Shown: positions 8,952 to 17,613, counted from the first letter of the stretch. The stretch is DNA of 60,130 nucleotides from Nitrosomonas marina (GCF_900110145.1 NZ_FOCP01000021.1:1-60130), one strand, 5' to 3'. The notes: generated by a model from the letters alone, not told the origin. Made by a program: numbers and translations.

Positions 8952-9584
8952 TTACCCGTTTGAAAGATTATATTCATCTGCGCCGGAATCATTGACCAGC
9001 TGCACCAATTCCAGAAGATTCGCAACGCCTGATTTACGCATGATATTTTTTCGATGGATTTCAACGGTTCTATGGCTGATACTCAAAAGTGCGGCTATCT
9101 CCTTGTTTGCCAGCCCCTGCACAACCAGAGCCATGACTTCCTTCTCGCGTTCAGTCAGCTTTAAAAAAAATGATTTTGCTTTACGGTTATGTTTACTCGC
9201 CCGCATTTGCTTTTCACATTCCGAGAATGCTGAGCGAATACCCGCGACCAGTTCGGTACGGGCAATCGGTTTAGTCAGAAAATCAAGGGCGCCCGCTTTC
9301 ATGGCTTTTACGCTCTGCGGTATCGTGCCAAAACCCGTGAGGAAAATTATCGGCAGTGTGCACTGACGGTTTTGCAGTATTTCCTGAAGACGCAAACCAT
9401 CCATGCCGGGCATATGGATATCAACAATGATGCAGCCCTTGTCATGCAGGCTATATTCATCAAGAAAAGCTTCAGCGCTGTCGAAAACCCGGACGGGTAT
9501 GCCTTCCTGTTCGATCATCAGCATCAGCGAATGACGAACAGCGGCATCGTCATCAATAATGAAAGCAGTGTAGGCGTCTGTCAT
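8952..9584 (-). CDS. FixJ-family response regulator
   Basis: A 210-residue two-component regulator. Receiver domain, residues 1-120: acidic pocket Asp11-13, phospho-acceptor Asp55 in IIVDIHMPGMDG, Thr in FLTGFG near 83, and Lys in LTKP near 105. LuxR/FixJ-type DNA-binding domain, about 140-205: LTEREKEVMALVVQGLANKEIA followed by the recognition helix region HRTVEIHRKNIM. It overlaps the kinase gene upstream by 4 bp, so the two are translationally coupled and almost certainly a cognate pair. The target genes are unknown. The 16-bp palindrome at 11216 upstream of the operon is a candidate binding site. Confidence 0.92.
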   Translation of the reverse strand: MTDAYTAFIIDDDAAVRHSLMLMIEQEGIPVRVFDSAEAFLDEYSLHDKGCIIVDIHMPGMDGLRLQEILQNRQCTLPIIFLTGFGTIPQSVKAMKAGALDFLTKPIARTELVAGIRSAFSECEKQMRASKHNRKAKSFFLKLTEREKEVMALVVQGLANKEIAALLSISHRTVEIHRKNIMRKSGVANLLELVQLVNDSGADEYNLSNG

Positions 9585-11110
9585 GATGCATAAGGCAGCG
9601 TGAAATGAAACTGCGCCCCTTCCCGAAAATCGGGGTCAATCCAGAGCTGCCCACCGTTGGCCTCGATCAGGGCGCGACTGATTGACAGTCCCACACCAAA
9701 CCCTGTGGGCTTGGTGGTAAAAAAGGGATCAAATACATGGCTGATCGTCTTCTCGTCTATACCGGGACCGTTATCCCTGATGGTCACGATGGCCATATTC
9801 TCGCCCGGCAATGTTTTCAAAATAATAGCAATCTCTGAATGAACAGTACCCTCACCCCGCATCGCCTGCACTGAATTTTTGATCAAGTTCACCAGCACTT
9901 TCTGGACTTGAATCTTGTTTGCCGTGATCAGGGGCATATCCGGCTCCAGGTCCAGCGCCAGATGAAATGCCCCGTATCCGTCACTGTGCAACTGTAGCAG
10001 CGCATCCTCTATGATTCGATTCAAATTCAGTTTTTCAGTTTGAATTTCGCGTTTTTGTAGAAACTCGATCAACTCATGCAGTTTTCTTCCAGCCTGCAGC
10101 GCCTGTTGTATGCACCCTTCAAGCGCTTCCTGTGCTTTATCTTTTTCTATCGGCCGATGACTCAACGCCCGATGCGCCACATCACTATAGGCAGCAACGG
10201 CCGTCAAGGGTGAATTGATTTCATGCGCAATCGCAGATGCGGTGATAATGGCAACCTGTTGACTAAACAGCGTTTCTATTTCGCTTCGCTGCTGCTGTAG
10301 CGCCTTTTCCAGCAATTTCCGTTCGGTAATATCACGTGCAATACCGACAACGCGTTTGGCCTTCCCGTTTTCAAACTGCGCCTGCCCCAATATCGCAACC
10401 CAGCGCTCTCTTTGATCCGGTGGCTGCATGACCCGAAACTCTCCACGACAGGTATTACCGGTTGACAGGTCAATCACATCATCAAAGATCGCCCGGAATT
10501 TAACGCGATCATCAGGATGAACCACGGCAAAGAATTTCTCCAGCGCCATGATTTCTTCGGTTCCGTTATTCAATAGCTCGCACATGCGGCTATCACAATA
10601 AACACGATTATTCGCGCAATCGATATCGAATACGCCCGCACCCGCCGCCTGCTGTATCAATCGGAAGCGTTCCTCACTTGCCTGCAATGCCTGTTCCACC
10701 TCACCACGCCGGTCCAGCGTACTGATGGTAACCAAAATATAGATTTTTGTCTCGACGTAGATAGGGCTCAGGCTTGCACGCATCGCCATCTCCTGTCCGC
10801 CATGCTTCAAAAGCTTCAGTTCGCAGGAGTTGCCCATCGATCGCTTATAAGGTTCGGCCAGATACATTTTACGGTACTTCCGATGGTGTTCCCGGTAACG
10901 TTCCGGTACAAGCGCTTCTATCTCCAGACCAAGCATTTCATCCAGTGAATATTCAAACACACGCTGCGCAACGCAGTTTGCCATCACGATATGCCCCGCT
11001 GCATCTACCAGTAACTTGGCTTCAACTGCAGCATCAAATAATTCCCGAAAGCTGATTTTGTCAAGGCAGTCGTGCCGCGAAACATTGGGGACTAATGAAT
11101 GATTTGCCAT
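9581..11110 (-). CDS. PAS-PAS sensor histidine kinase, FixL-like architecture
   Basis: About 509 residues, with no membrane span after the chosen start. Two PAS domains can be traced (from FRELFDAAVEAKLLVDAAGHI and from FRLIQQAAGAGVFDIDCANN). The dimerisation/phosphoacceptor helix has His296 in AIAHEINSPLTAVAAYSD. The ATPase domain shows the N box (LVNLIKNSVQAM), G1 (IRDNGPGID) and G2 (GFGVGLSISRALIEANGG). It should phosphorylate the FixJ-like regulator encoded just downstream. The frame extends to 11167, but the ATG at 11110 gives a normal N-terminus. FixL-like domain order does not by itself show haem binding or oxygen sensing, and the signal is unknown. Confidence 0.88.
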   Translation of the reverse strand: MANHSLVPNVSRHDCLDKISFRELFDAAVEAKLLVDAAGHIVMANCVAQRVFEYSLDEMLGLEIEALVPERYREHHRKYRKMYLAEPYKRSMGNSCELKLLKHGGQEMAMRASLSPIYVETKIYILVTISTLDRRGEVEQALQASEERFRLIQQAAGAGVFDIDCANNRVYCDSRMCELLNNGTEEIMALEKFFAVVHPDDRVKFRAIFDDVIDLSTGNTCRGEFRVMQPPDQRERWVAILGQAQFENGKAKRVVGIARDITERKLLEKALQQQRSEIETLFSQQVAIITASAIAHEINSPLTAVAAYSDVAHRALSHRPIEKDKAQEALEGCIQQALQAGRKLHELIEFLQKREIQTEKLNLNRIIEDALLQLHSDGYGAFHLALDLEPDMPLITANKIQVQKVLVNLIKNSVQAMRGEGTVHSEIAIILKTLPGENMAIVTIRDNGPGIDEKTISHVFDPFFTTKPTGFGVGLSISRALIEANGGQLWIDPDFREGAQFHFTLPYAS

Positions 11111-11215
11111 AAACAGTCCGTAAAAAAAACAACTACCTGAAGATATAAACAAACGACAAATCGCCACGTTGTCAAGCCTGAACCGTAATCGTGTAACCGG
11201 TTTAATTGAACGATA

Positions 11216-11231
11216 TAAGGGTTAACCCTTA
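11216..11231. promoter_or_regulatory. perfect 16-bp palindrome, candidate operator
   Basis: TAAGGGTTAACCCTTA is a perfect palindrome lying 106 bp upstream of the sensor-kinase start and 121 bp upstream of the divergent DUF2934 gene. Two-fold sites of this size are typical of FixJ/NarL-type dimers, and some FixJ sites end in CCCTTA. Control by the adjacent regulator is therefore a reasonable inference, not shown. Confidence 0.45.
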
Positions 11232-11351
11232 CGTGTCAATACGTATTTTCTTTTATTTTCATTTTGCTAGACTGTCTGCAAGTAAAGCAAAAAACAAAAA
11301 CAATCCAGTTTTTACTTTTTTTTATTAATTTTTAAGATTCAGGAGAGCTGG

Positions 11352-11567
11352 ATGAAAACATCAGAAACAGGGCCTCGGCAACGTAGCAGAGCGACTTCCA
11401 AGACAATCGGCGCACGCATCAAGACGGCCACACTCCAATCCGCGGAAAACCTCGAACTGCAATCCCAAATTAGAGAGGCCGCTTATTACAAAGCACTCGA
11501 ACGCGGCCTTGCGCCCGGGCACGAACTGGATGACTGGCTGACAGCCGAGAAGGAAATTAACCAATGA
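11352..11567 (+). CDS. DUF2934 domain protein
   Basis: A 71-residue protein. The C-terminal half (IREAAYYKALERGLAPGHEL followed by DDWLTAEKEI) matches the DUF2934 pattern of a short helical motif with G.....GHELDDWLxAE. The N-terminal half is basic, with many Arg/Lys/Thr. The function of DUF2934 is unknown. These genes are common and often multicopy in betaproteobacteria, usually near stress or signalling genes. The ATG at 11352 has a ribosome site (AGGAGAG, 11340-11346). The stop overlaps the next start by 4 bp (ATGA), so the pair is an operon. It is divergent from the two-component operon. Confidence 0.78.
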   Translation: MKTSETGPRQRSRATSKTIGARIKTATLQSAENLELQSQIREAAYYKALERGLAPGHELDDWLTAEKEINQ

Positions 11568-11944
11568 ACATAACATCGGAAAATACAGCGGAACTGTACG
11601 ATAGCCGCCTGCAGCTGCGTAATAAAACTACACCTGTGACTTTGATATTAACCGAGAACGGCACGGTCATAGAATCCAACGAGAAAAGTGAAAAATTGCT
11701 GGGGCTTACCATTGGTAAAACAGGAAGAAAACATATCTCAAGCCTGATACCGCTACTGACCGAAATCGACCTTCTGGAAAAAGGAAACGAACGCGTCAAT
11801 CCCTATTTGCGCTTCCTGTCACGCATCGGTCACCGTTTCAAAGTAACCGGTGCACAAGGCAGGGAACTATCATGCCTGCTATATTTCAGTGATATTGAAT
11901 ATGACAATCAGCATTTGATCATGGTCATGATTCATCCCGCATGA
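11564..11944 (+). CDS. small PAS-like domain protein
   Basis: A 126-residue cytoplasmic protein coupled to the DUF2934 gene by a 4-bp overlap. I do not recognise it with certainty. VTLILTENGTVIESNEKSEK with LLGLTIGKTGRKHISSLIP and the closing ELSCLLYFSDIEYDNQHLI strand pattern resemble a stand-alone PAS domain of the kind that precedes output modules. It carries no kinase, GGDEF or DNA-binding part. Its place beside a PAS-kinase operon, across a shared palindrome, hints at a role in the same signalling path. This is inference. Confidence 0.6.
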   Translation: MNITSENTAELYDSRLQLRNKTTPVTLILTENGTVIESNEKSEKLLGLTIGKTGRKHISSLIPLLTEIDLLEKGNERVNPYLRFLSRIGHRFKVTGAQGRELSCLLYFSDIEYDNQHLIMVMIHPA

Positions 11945-11967
11945 CGAATGCCCAAACTGATTCGCAC

Positions 11968-12015
11968 AACCGACAGAAACCGGTGACTGGTACATGCACT
12001 GGCTTTCGGTCGGTT
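11968..12015. terminator. imperfect inverted repeat between convergent genes
   Basis: AACCGACAGAAA (11968-11979) pairs with TTTCGGTCGGTT (12004-12015) with a single mismatch and a 24-base loop. It lies between the convergent PAS-like and amidohydrolase genes, so a bidirectional terminator is plausible. The T tract is short, so confidence is limited. Confidence 0.4.
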
Positions 12016-12099
12016 CGTATCGGTTGCTCCCAAGCGTGACTCAGTGCCGCGAACAGTGATGGAAATGGTTGCGTTTACTGTTTAAGTTGACAACCAGCT

Positions 12100-12864
12100 T
12101 CAAGCAAAAAACAGTTCCAGCGCACGCCTGAATTGCTGCCGCAGGAGAGTGGTTTTGTCGGGATTAAACGGGACATCTCCATCTTCTTCCCGGCAACCGG
12201 CTTCAAGATAGAGCGCACGGTTCATTTCGATCTGAATGCACGGCAGCGGATTATGACCGTACTGTCGGGTAATATAACCACCTGCGAATGGCTGATCTAT
12301 CACAACCTGGTTTTCTTTGAGGCCAAAAGCACGACGCATCGCTGCTGCCAGCCGACTCACGGTCGCATGACTGCAGCTGTTGCCATGCCGACTTCCCAGA
12401 CACAGCGCCGGGCGTACGGCACCATGATCAGGACCGATTACAGGGCCGACCGCTTCCATCGAATGACAGTCAAGCATTAATTCCAGATCCTGGCGGCTGT
12501 GAAGAACGGACTGAATGTCCTGATGGTAGGGATAGTAATATTTTTCCAACAGGATGCTGACCAGTGCTTGGTCGTTCCATACCGCATCACGATAAATTTG
12601 TACGCCATGACAGCTGAGTCGCTTGATCACGCCATCGGGATTGACTGGCGGCAAATCGGCTGGAGCGCGATTCAAATCTACAAAGATACGTGCTATCGGC
12701 GTATCAAGCACAACAGCGGCCTCATCCCCGAGACCGTATATTTCACGTGTGAAAATATCGCTGTCAGCCAGCATGGCATGCCTGGAAATCACGATATGCC
12801 CGGCCAGTTCAGGTGGCGTTTGATCGCCACCGTGCGGAATGGAAATCAGAACAGGAAATGACAT
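12100..12864 (-). CDS. N-formylglutamate amidohydrolase family protein
   Basis: A 254-residue member of the FGase family, Zn-dependent deformylases or deacylases related to carboxypeptidase folds. The family motifs look intact: IPHGG (His11), SDIF near 35-38, VDLNR (62-66), YHQD (His114), DCHSM (Asp132, His134), PFAGGYITR (192-200) and QIEMNR (211-216). It is the last gene of a three-gene operon. Its ATG shares one base with the stop of the GGT-like gene (TAATG). Classical FGase acts in histidine degradation, but no hut genes are here. The context points instead to removing an acyl or amide group from whatever the ATP-grasp partner makes. Confidence 0.82.
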   Translation of the reverse strand: MSFPVLISIPHGGDQTPPELAGHIVISRHAMLADSDIFTREIYGLGDEAAVVLDTPIARIFVDLNRAPADLPPVNPDGVIKRLSCHGVQIYRDAVWNDQALVSILLEKYYYPYHQDIQSVLHSRQDLELMLDCHSMEAVGPVIGPDHGAVRPALCLGSRHGNSCSHATVSRLAAAMRRAFGLKENQVVIDQPFAGGYITRQYGHNPLPCIQIEMNRALYLEAGCREEDGDVPFNPDKTTLLRQQFRRALELFFA

Positions 12865-14516
12865 TAAACTGACCCATTAAGGTTTGATACACCGGCTGCA
12901 CTGCCGTCCCTGCGTATCTCTGCGACACCCTGAAATAGCGTGCTGGTCTGACATTTGAGCACAGCATGCACAGCGCCAAGATAAAAGGAATAAGGTTCGC
13001 GCAAATCCATTTTGTAACCTGCAGACTGCAGATAATCGAGCACTTCCGGCGGAAAACGGTCGGCTTCGATACTCAGCGTTCCACCAACAGAACAGTGAAA
13101 TCTGGGATAGGTCATAGCCTGGCTGATCGGCATGCCGCCGTCGACGATATGAAACAGAAACTGGCTCATGGTTGAAAATATCCGCTCACTGCCCGGACTA
13201 CCTGCAACCAGCCAAAGTTTATCCTTGTAAAAACAGATAATCGGCGCCACAGAACTCCAGGGTATTGCATTCGGGCGCAGATAATACGGATGCGACGGAT
13301 CGTTAAATTCAAGCGAGCTCATATAGTTGTTATACAAAAAGCCGAGGCCTGATGCCGCCGTTTTAGAGCCATACACCAGTTCTATCGACTGGGTGATGCC
13401 GATTGCGTTGCCCTGATTGTCCATCACCGACAGATGCGTGGTATCGTATTGACTGGGATAGATATCCTGCGACGGCAACGAGGCATCGATCACGTCGCAA
13501 ATCGATGCAGACAGCCTTTTGGCATAATCACTGCTTAACAGTTTCTTGTCGTCCGGCAATTGTGGATAAACGTTAGGATCAAATGGTCGCTCTTTATGAT
13601 TCAGCAGCGCTTTCCTGAATGCTTCAGCGATAAAGTGAAATGATTTCGGATCGCGTTCCAGCAGTAAATGCGGCGGCAGATACTTGAGAATCTGCAACAT
13701 CAGCAGTAGCGTTCTGCCAGCCGAGGGCGGCGGACAGGTAAATACTTTTATACTGCGATAATTTCTGCGCAGCGGCTTTCGTTCCACGGGCCATGGAATA
13801 TGAGCCAGGTCCTCTGTCCTGAGAAATCCGCCATGTTGGCGCATATCCTGATCTATCTGCTCAGCGACCGATCCTGTATAAAATGCCTTGACACCATGCC
13901 AGGCAATTTTTTCGAGCAATCTGGCCAGATCGGGTTGTTTGAACAGGTCACCAACTTCGTAAGCCCGCTTACCATCCTTGAGAAAGTATTGTGCACCGGA
14001 TTGTCCAGGTATTTTCAAAAAACTTTTCAGTTCACGTTGTTGCAAATCGTGCTGCAACTGAGTGATCCGATAGCCGTCGGATGCCAGTTGAATTGCCGGC
14101 TGCAGTATTGCGGACCAGTCAAGCGAACCGTACCGGAAATGCAAATAACCGAGTACAGCTGGTGTACTGGGCACGGTTGTTGCGCGATGTCCTTTGATCA
14201 ACTGATGGTTTCCAACGATCTGATCCAGATGGGCCAGTGAAGGAACGCGGCTGGAACCGTCTAAGGCAATGGTTTTTCCCTGAAAATGCAATATCGCATG
14301 TGACTGGCCGCCCAGTCCGCTTGCTTGTGGCTCGCAAACACCAAGCGCAAACGCCGCAGCGCAGGCCGCATCAATAGCGTTACCGCCTTTACGCAGCATG
14401 TCAACGCCGGCCTGGGTGGCCTGAGGAAAAGCGGTTGACACCATACCATCCGATGCAATGGCGCATTTGTTGTCATCGGACGGTGCAAAACGCCCCTCAA
14501 TAATATTCAGATCCAT
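12864..14516 (-). CDS. divergent cytoplasmic gamma-glutamyltransferase homologue
   Basis: A 550-residue Ntn-hydrolase. The autoprocessing and catalytic Thr is present (Thr359 in DTTHLSV), as are NN(396-397), the oxyanion Ser pair (WSSVAP, 421-422) and GSPGSERI (439-446). Three things differ from canonical GGT. There is no signal peptide, so it should stay in the cytoplasm. The DGRExAP motif whose Arg binds the alpha-carboxylate reads DGSSRVP (86-92). The Gln and Asp that bind the alpha-amino group (NNQMDDF in E. coli) read NNYMSSL. The acyl donor is therefore unlikely to be an ordinary gamma-glutamyl group. It is sandwiched between the ATP-grasp/M20 gene (stop overlapping this ATG) and the FGase gene. 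Confidence 0.8.
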   Translation of the reverse strand: MDLNIIEGRFAPSDDNKCAIASDGMVSTAFPQATQAGVDMLRKGGNAIDAACAAAFALGVCEPQASGLGGQSHAILHFQGKTIALDGSSRVPSLAHLDQIVGNHQLIKGHRATTVPSTPAVLGYLHFRYGSLDWSAILQPAIQLASDGYRITQLQHDLQQRELKSFLKIPGQSGAQYFLKDGKRAYEVGDLFKQPDLARLLEKIAWHGVKAFYTGSVAEQIDQDMRQHGGFLRTEDLAHIPWPVERKPLRRNYRSIKVFTCPPPSAGRTLLLMLQILKYLPPHLLLERDPKSFHFIAEAFRKALLNHKERPFDPNVYPQLPDDKKLLSSDYAKRLSASICDVIDASLPSQDIYPSQYDTTHLSVMDNQGNAIGITQSIELVYGSKTAASGLGFLYNNYMSSLEFNDPSHPYYLRPNAIPWSSVAPIICFYKDKLWLVAGSPGSERIFSTMSQFLFHIVDGGMPISQAMTYPRFHCSVGGTLSIEADRFPPEVLDYLQSAGYKMDLREPYSFYLGAVHAVLKCQTSTLFQGVAEIRRDGSAAGVSNLNGSV

Positions 14517-16714
14517 CAGCCGAAATTTTTTCCGATTTTATAAATCAGATAAGCCAGTAAAACACTACGGTCGATCATGCTGTCGCGGACGATATACTTG
14601 TCTCTCGAACCATAACCACCGGTTCGCGGCCCCATGCCATCCACTGCTGCGACTCCTTGAGCAACGTTGGCCAGCAAAGATGTTATGCCGGCATTTTCCT
14701 GAGTGACACGCACCTCGACTATTTGGGCGATTTTCTCGATATGATCGTAAAACTGCAGCGTTTTCTCGTTCAGCAAAAACGGTTTTCTGTGCGCCCCTTT
14801 GGTAATATTAACACGGATGGCCGGGTGCATTCTGGGATCGAACATCCGCGTTATCTGGCTGTCCAGCTTGATACTTTGTTCCGGATTCTGAAAATGTAAG
14901 ATAAAAGACAATGCGGCATGATACGCCGGGAAATCGGTATTGCTTCGTGTCTCGAATCCGGTCAGGGTTACATATACACTGGTTTCTGCGGAATTCAGTT
15001 TTTTCAGCTGATTGATTTTCTGGGCACAATATAGAATCGGATCATGCTCATCCGAAAAAAACTGATTGGATACCTTCCCTTGCTTGCGGTTGATCTCGAT
15101 ATTGAAGCAGGTGGCACCAAGACTCGCAGTCACTATCTCACCACCGAGACCGGCACCGCTCAACCCCAGTATATAATTAGACCGGGAGGAAAATTCGTGC
15201 ATTAATTTGCGCGATGCCACACCGCCTTTTGAGTCATCCGTGATAAACAGCAGGCCGATCTTTACGCGCTTTAGCATTCGCGTATAGCGTAATGCTTTCA
15301 ACGCGCCCAGCAGAACGGCGATCCCCCCTTTTCCTCGGGCCACGCCGGTTCCGTAGATGCGTCCGCGTTCCTCGGAAAAAGGAATATAGTCTTCATAATC
15401 CACTGGATTATCGAGATTGCCAACAATCAGCACGTCATTGTTTTCTTCTGCATGATTGGAGAAATAGAGCATATTGCCGAATTCGGACATCGAAAACACC
15501 TGCCTGTCGAATCCGGCGCCAGACAACTGGCTTGAAATCCACCGCCCCAGTATATTGACACCCTCGGTATTTTCAATAAAGGAATTAATATCCACCATTT
15601 TGGACAGATAATCTTCCATTGTGTCGATATTGCTGCGCAGATAACTTCTGAGCCTGATTCGCAACGGGTCTTTTTTCGGCGTAATCGCCGAATGCGCAAG
15701 ACCCGATGTGACTTCTTCAAATTCTTTGCCGAAATAACGCTCAACCGCGACATCCAGCATGCGGTTAATTAATGATTCATACGTATAACCGGCAGACTTT
15801 GCCGCGCTGACATAGGTGCCTGTCAGACCAAGACTTGCCATTGAATTCAACTCAAGAATATACAAATTGCCGTCCTGGTCCATACGAAAATCAACACGGC
15901 AAAAATCGAAAATTCCGAGTACCTTGAATGTTTCCAACGTGAGCCGACGCAGTTCGCCTGCAAGCTTGTCATCAATCTGTGCCGGACAAATCTTGTTTCT
16001 GGGTTTTTTCAGCTTGTCCTCCAGACTCTGGATGCCGCAGGGATCGCCTTCCAGATCGATTTCAACAATCGGAAATACTTCCGGATTCAGATTACCCAGT
16101 ACTCCCACAGCAAATTCTCTGCCGGGAATAAACTGTTCAACCAGAACAGGCTGCTTGAACTGGTCAATCAATCCGGTAATCGCTGTCCTTAGCGAATTCA
16201 TGTCGTGAATCACCTGGATACCAAGCGAAACCGCTTCCATTTTGGGTTTCGTGATCACAGGAAATGGCAGATCGCCCTGAATCTGATCCGCATTGTTAAA
16301 CACCCAGTATGGCGCCGTCGGGAGCCCCGCCGCCTGAACCATTACTTTGGTGGTCACCTTGTCCAGGGCGATACCGTGACCGGCAGGACTTGACCCAACA
16401 TAGGGAATACCAAGCATTTCCAGCAGTGAAGGTATATGCGTGTAACGACTCACGCCCTGAATGCCGTACGCCATATTAAAAACCATACCAGGTTGATCAC
16501 CTTGAACCACCCGCGGCATAAATTCCTGAAGCTGTTCAATGACATGAATATTGCCGTCAATAACGCGCACATTATGCCCCCCCTGCTCCAATGCAGCCGC
16601 AACACGTTCTACAGTTGCAGGGTTATAAGTTTCCTGATTCTGCGCGCCAAAAACATTGATCACGCCCTCGCCCGTGCTTTTTTTGCGTTTATTGAAAATA
16701 ACCGCCACTTTCAC
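14516..16714 (-). CDS. ATP-grasp (Ddl-like) ligase fused to a degenerate M20-peptidase domain
   Basis: A 732-residue two-domain protein. Residues 1-330 are a D-Ala-D-Ala-ligase-like ATP-grasp domain with GIPYVGSSPAG, EQFIPGREFAVGVLG (193-207) and metal ligands Asp275, Glu288 and Asn290 (VDF...ELN). The substrate motif NTMPG of Ddl is replaced by NSMAS. Residues about 350-732 match the M20 carboxypeptidase fold (LIVGNLD, GRIYGTGVARGKGG, LFITDD), but the zinc ligands look lost: HxD reads NLD (433-435), the bridging Asp reads Arg460, the catalytic Glu pair reads Asp493-Asp494, and no His is in the last motif (698-710). It starts at GTG 16714 with an in-frame stop just upstream. It is the first gene of the operon, predicted to form an amide bond. 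Confidence 0.8.
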   Translation of the reverse strand: MKVAVIFNKRKKSTGEGVINVFGAQNQETYNPATVERVAAALEQGGHNVRVIDGNIHVIEQLQEFMPRVVQGDQPGMVFNMAYGIQGVSRYTHIPSLLEMLGIPYVGSSPAGHGIALDKVTTKVMVQAAGLPTAPYWVFNNADQIQGDLPFPVITKPKMEAVSLGIQVIHDMNSLRTAITGLIDQFKQPVLVEQFIPGREFAVGVLGNLNPEVFPIVEIDLEGDPCGIQSLEDKLKKPRNKICPAQIDDKLAGELRRLTLETFKVLGIFDFCRVDFRMDQDGNLYILELNSMASLGLTGTYVSAAKSAGYTYESLINRMLDVAVERYFGKEFEEVTSGLAHSAITPKKDPLRIRLRSYLRSNIDTMEDYLSKMVDINSFIENTEGVNILGRWISSQLSGAGFDRQVFSMSEFGNMLYFSNHAEENNDVLIVGNLDNPVDYEDYIPFSEERGRIYGTGVARGKGGIAVLLGALKALRYTRMLKRVKIGLLFITDDSKGGVASRKLMHEFSSRSNYILGLSGAGLGGEIVTASLGATCFNIEINRKQGKVSNQFFSDEHDPILYCAQKINQLKKLNSAETSVYVTLTGFETRSNTDFPAYHAALSFILHFQNPEQSIKLDSQITRMFDPRMHPAIRVNITKGAHRKPFLLNEKTLQFYDHIEKIAQIVEVRVTQENAGITSLLANVAQGVAAVDGMGPRTGGYGSRDKYIVRDSMIDRSVLLAYLIYKIGKNFG

Positions 16715-17133
16715 CGCACCACCCCCATCATCAAATCACCATCCCCTTCGGTAACGAGCAATAACATAGCGAATCATGCCGACCAGAATGCCTGCTTTCG
16801 GCTCCACGCAACTGTTCCGGTCTTTGACTCGGTCAACATCAACAGACCCTGCCAATCGATCTGCGAGATTAGCATAAATCATAATGTTTGAAACCAGCCG
16901 CCATAAAGGACATACGCAGAAAAAGCCTGCACACTTGAACAATCAGTTCAGGCAACCCGGATCGGAATGTCGAACAGCCGGGTCATGCGAAGGCAAACTG
17001 GCACAGAGCTTGTAGTACAGAATGGCTGCCGGCAGGTATCTTAAAAAAACCCTAATAATTGCTTGTTATTTACCATATCACCCCCGGTTGACATCTTTCA
17101 TAATGCATAGCAATCAATTTCGGAGTCAATGAA
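16715..17133. other. divergent control region between the ATP-grasp operon and fliL
   Basis: About 420 bases holding the promoters of two divergent operons. I see no credible gene. A TTGACA hexamer lies at 17088-17093 but has no well-spaced -10 partner. I found no clear sigma-28 or sigma-54 flagellar promoter. A ribosome site CGGAG at 17121-17125 serves fliL. Confidence 0.4.
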
Positions 17134-17607
17134 ATGTCTGATACCAAAGCAGAAAAGACCAGCAGTAAAAAAGGGCTGATTATCATGATACTTGTCTCAG
17201 TCATCGCTATCGGCGCAGGCGCGGGCGGCACATGGTTTTTTATGCAAGGGCAACAGGATGACGAATACGAACCTGCGCGCCCGAAGAAAATACCCACAGC
17301 GTTCAAGGAACTGGACCTCTTTACGGTCAACTTGCAGCCAGAGGGCAGAGATCAGTATCTTCAACTGGGCCTGACTGTGAAAATCCGTGCTACCGATGTA
17401 GCGCTGGAAATCGACCGTCAAATGCCCGAGATACGTAACCGCATTCTGCTGTTATTAACCAGCAAAACCGCCAACGATCTCTCAACTTTGATAGGAAAAA
17501 AGCAGTTGGGTCTTGAATTGACCAATGAAATCAAGAAAGCCATGGATTCTGAACTATTTCGCGAAGAAATACTGGAAGTCTTATTCACATCGTTTGTTAT
17601 TCAATAA
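17134..17607 (+). CDS. fliL: flagellar basal-body protein FliL
   Basis: A 157-residue inner-membrane protein: short cytoplasmic N-terminus, one membrane span (about residues 14-35), then a periplasmic domain (FKELDLFTVNLQPEGRDQYL through LFTSFVIQ). FliL surrounds the stator units and supports torque. It is the first gene of the fliLMNOPQR operon, with a good ribosome site (CGGAG) eight bases before the ATG. Length and C-terminal motif are normal for the family. Confidence 0.93.
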   Translation: MSDTKAEKTSSKKGLIIMILVSVIAIGAGAGGTWFFMQGQQDDEYEPARPKKIPTAFKELDLFTVNLQPEGRDQYLQLGLTVKIRATDVALEIDRQMPEIRNRILLLLTSKTANDLSTLIGKKQLGLELTNEIKKAMDSELFREEILEVLFTSFVIQ

Positions 17608-17613
17608 ATCAAA

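Noticed and set aside
9581..11110. Haem-based oxygen sensor (true FixL)
   Set aside because: PAS-PAS-kinase with a FixJ partner is suggestive, but I cannot identify a haem-binding His in either PAS domain.
16736..16942. 68-codon minus-strand frame upstream of the ATP-grasp gene
   Set aside because: No ribosome site, no domain, and it fills a divergent promoter region.
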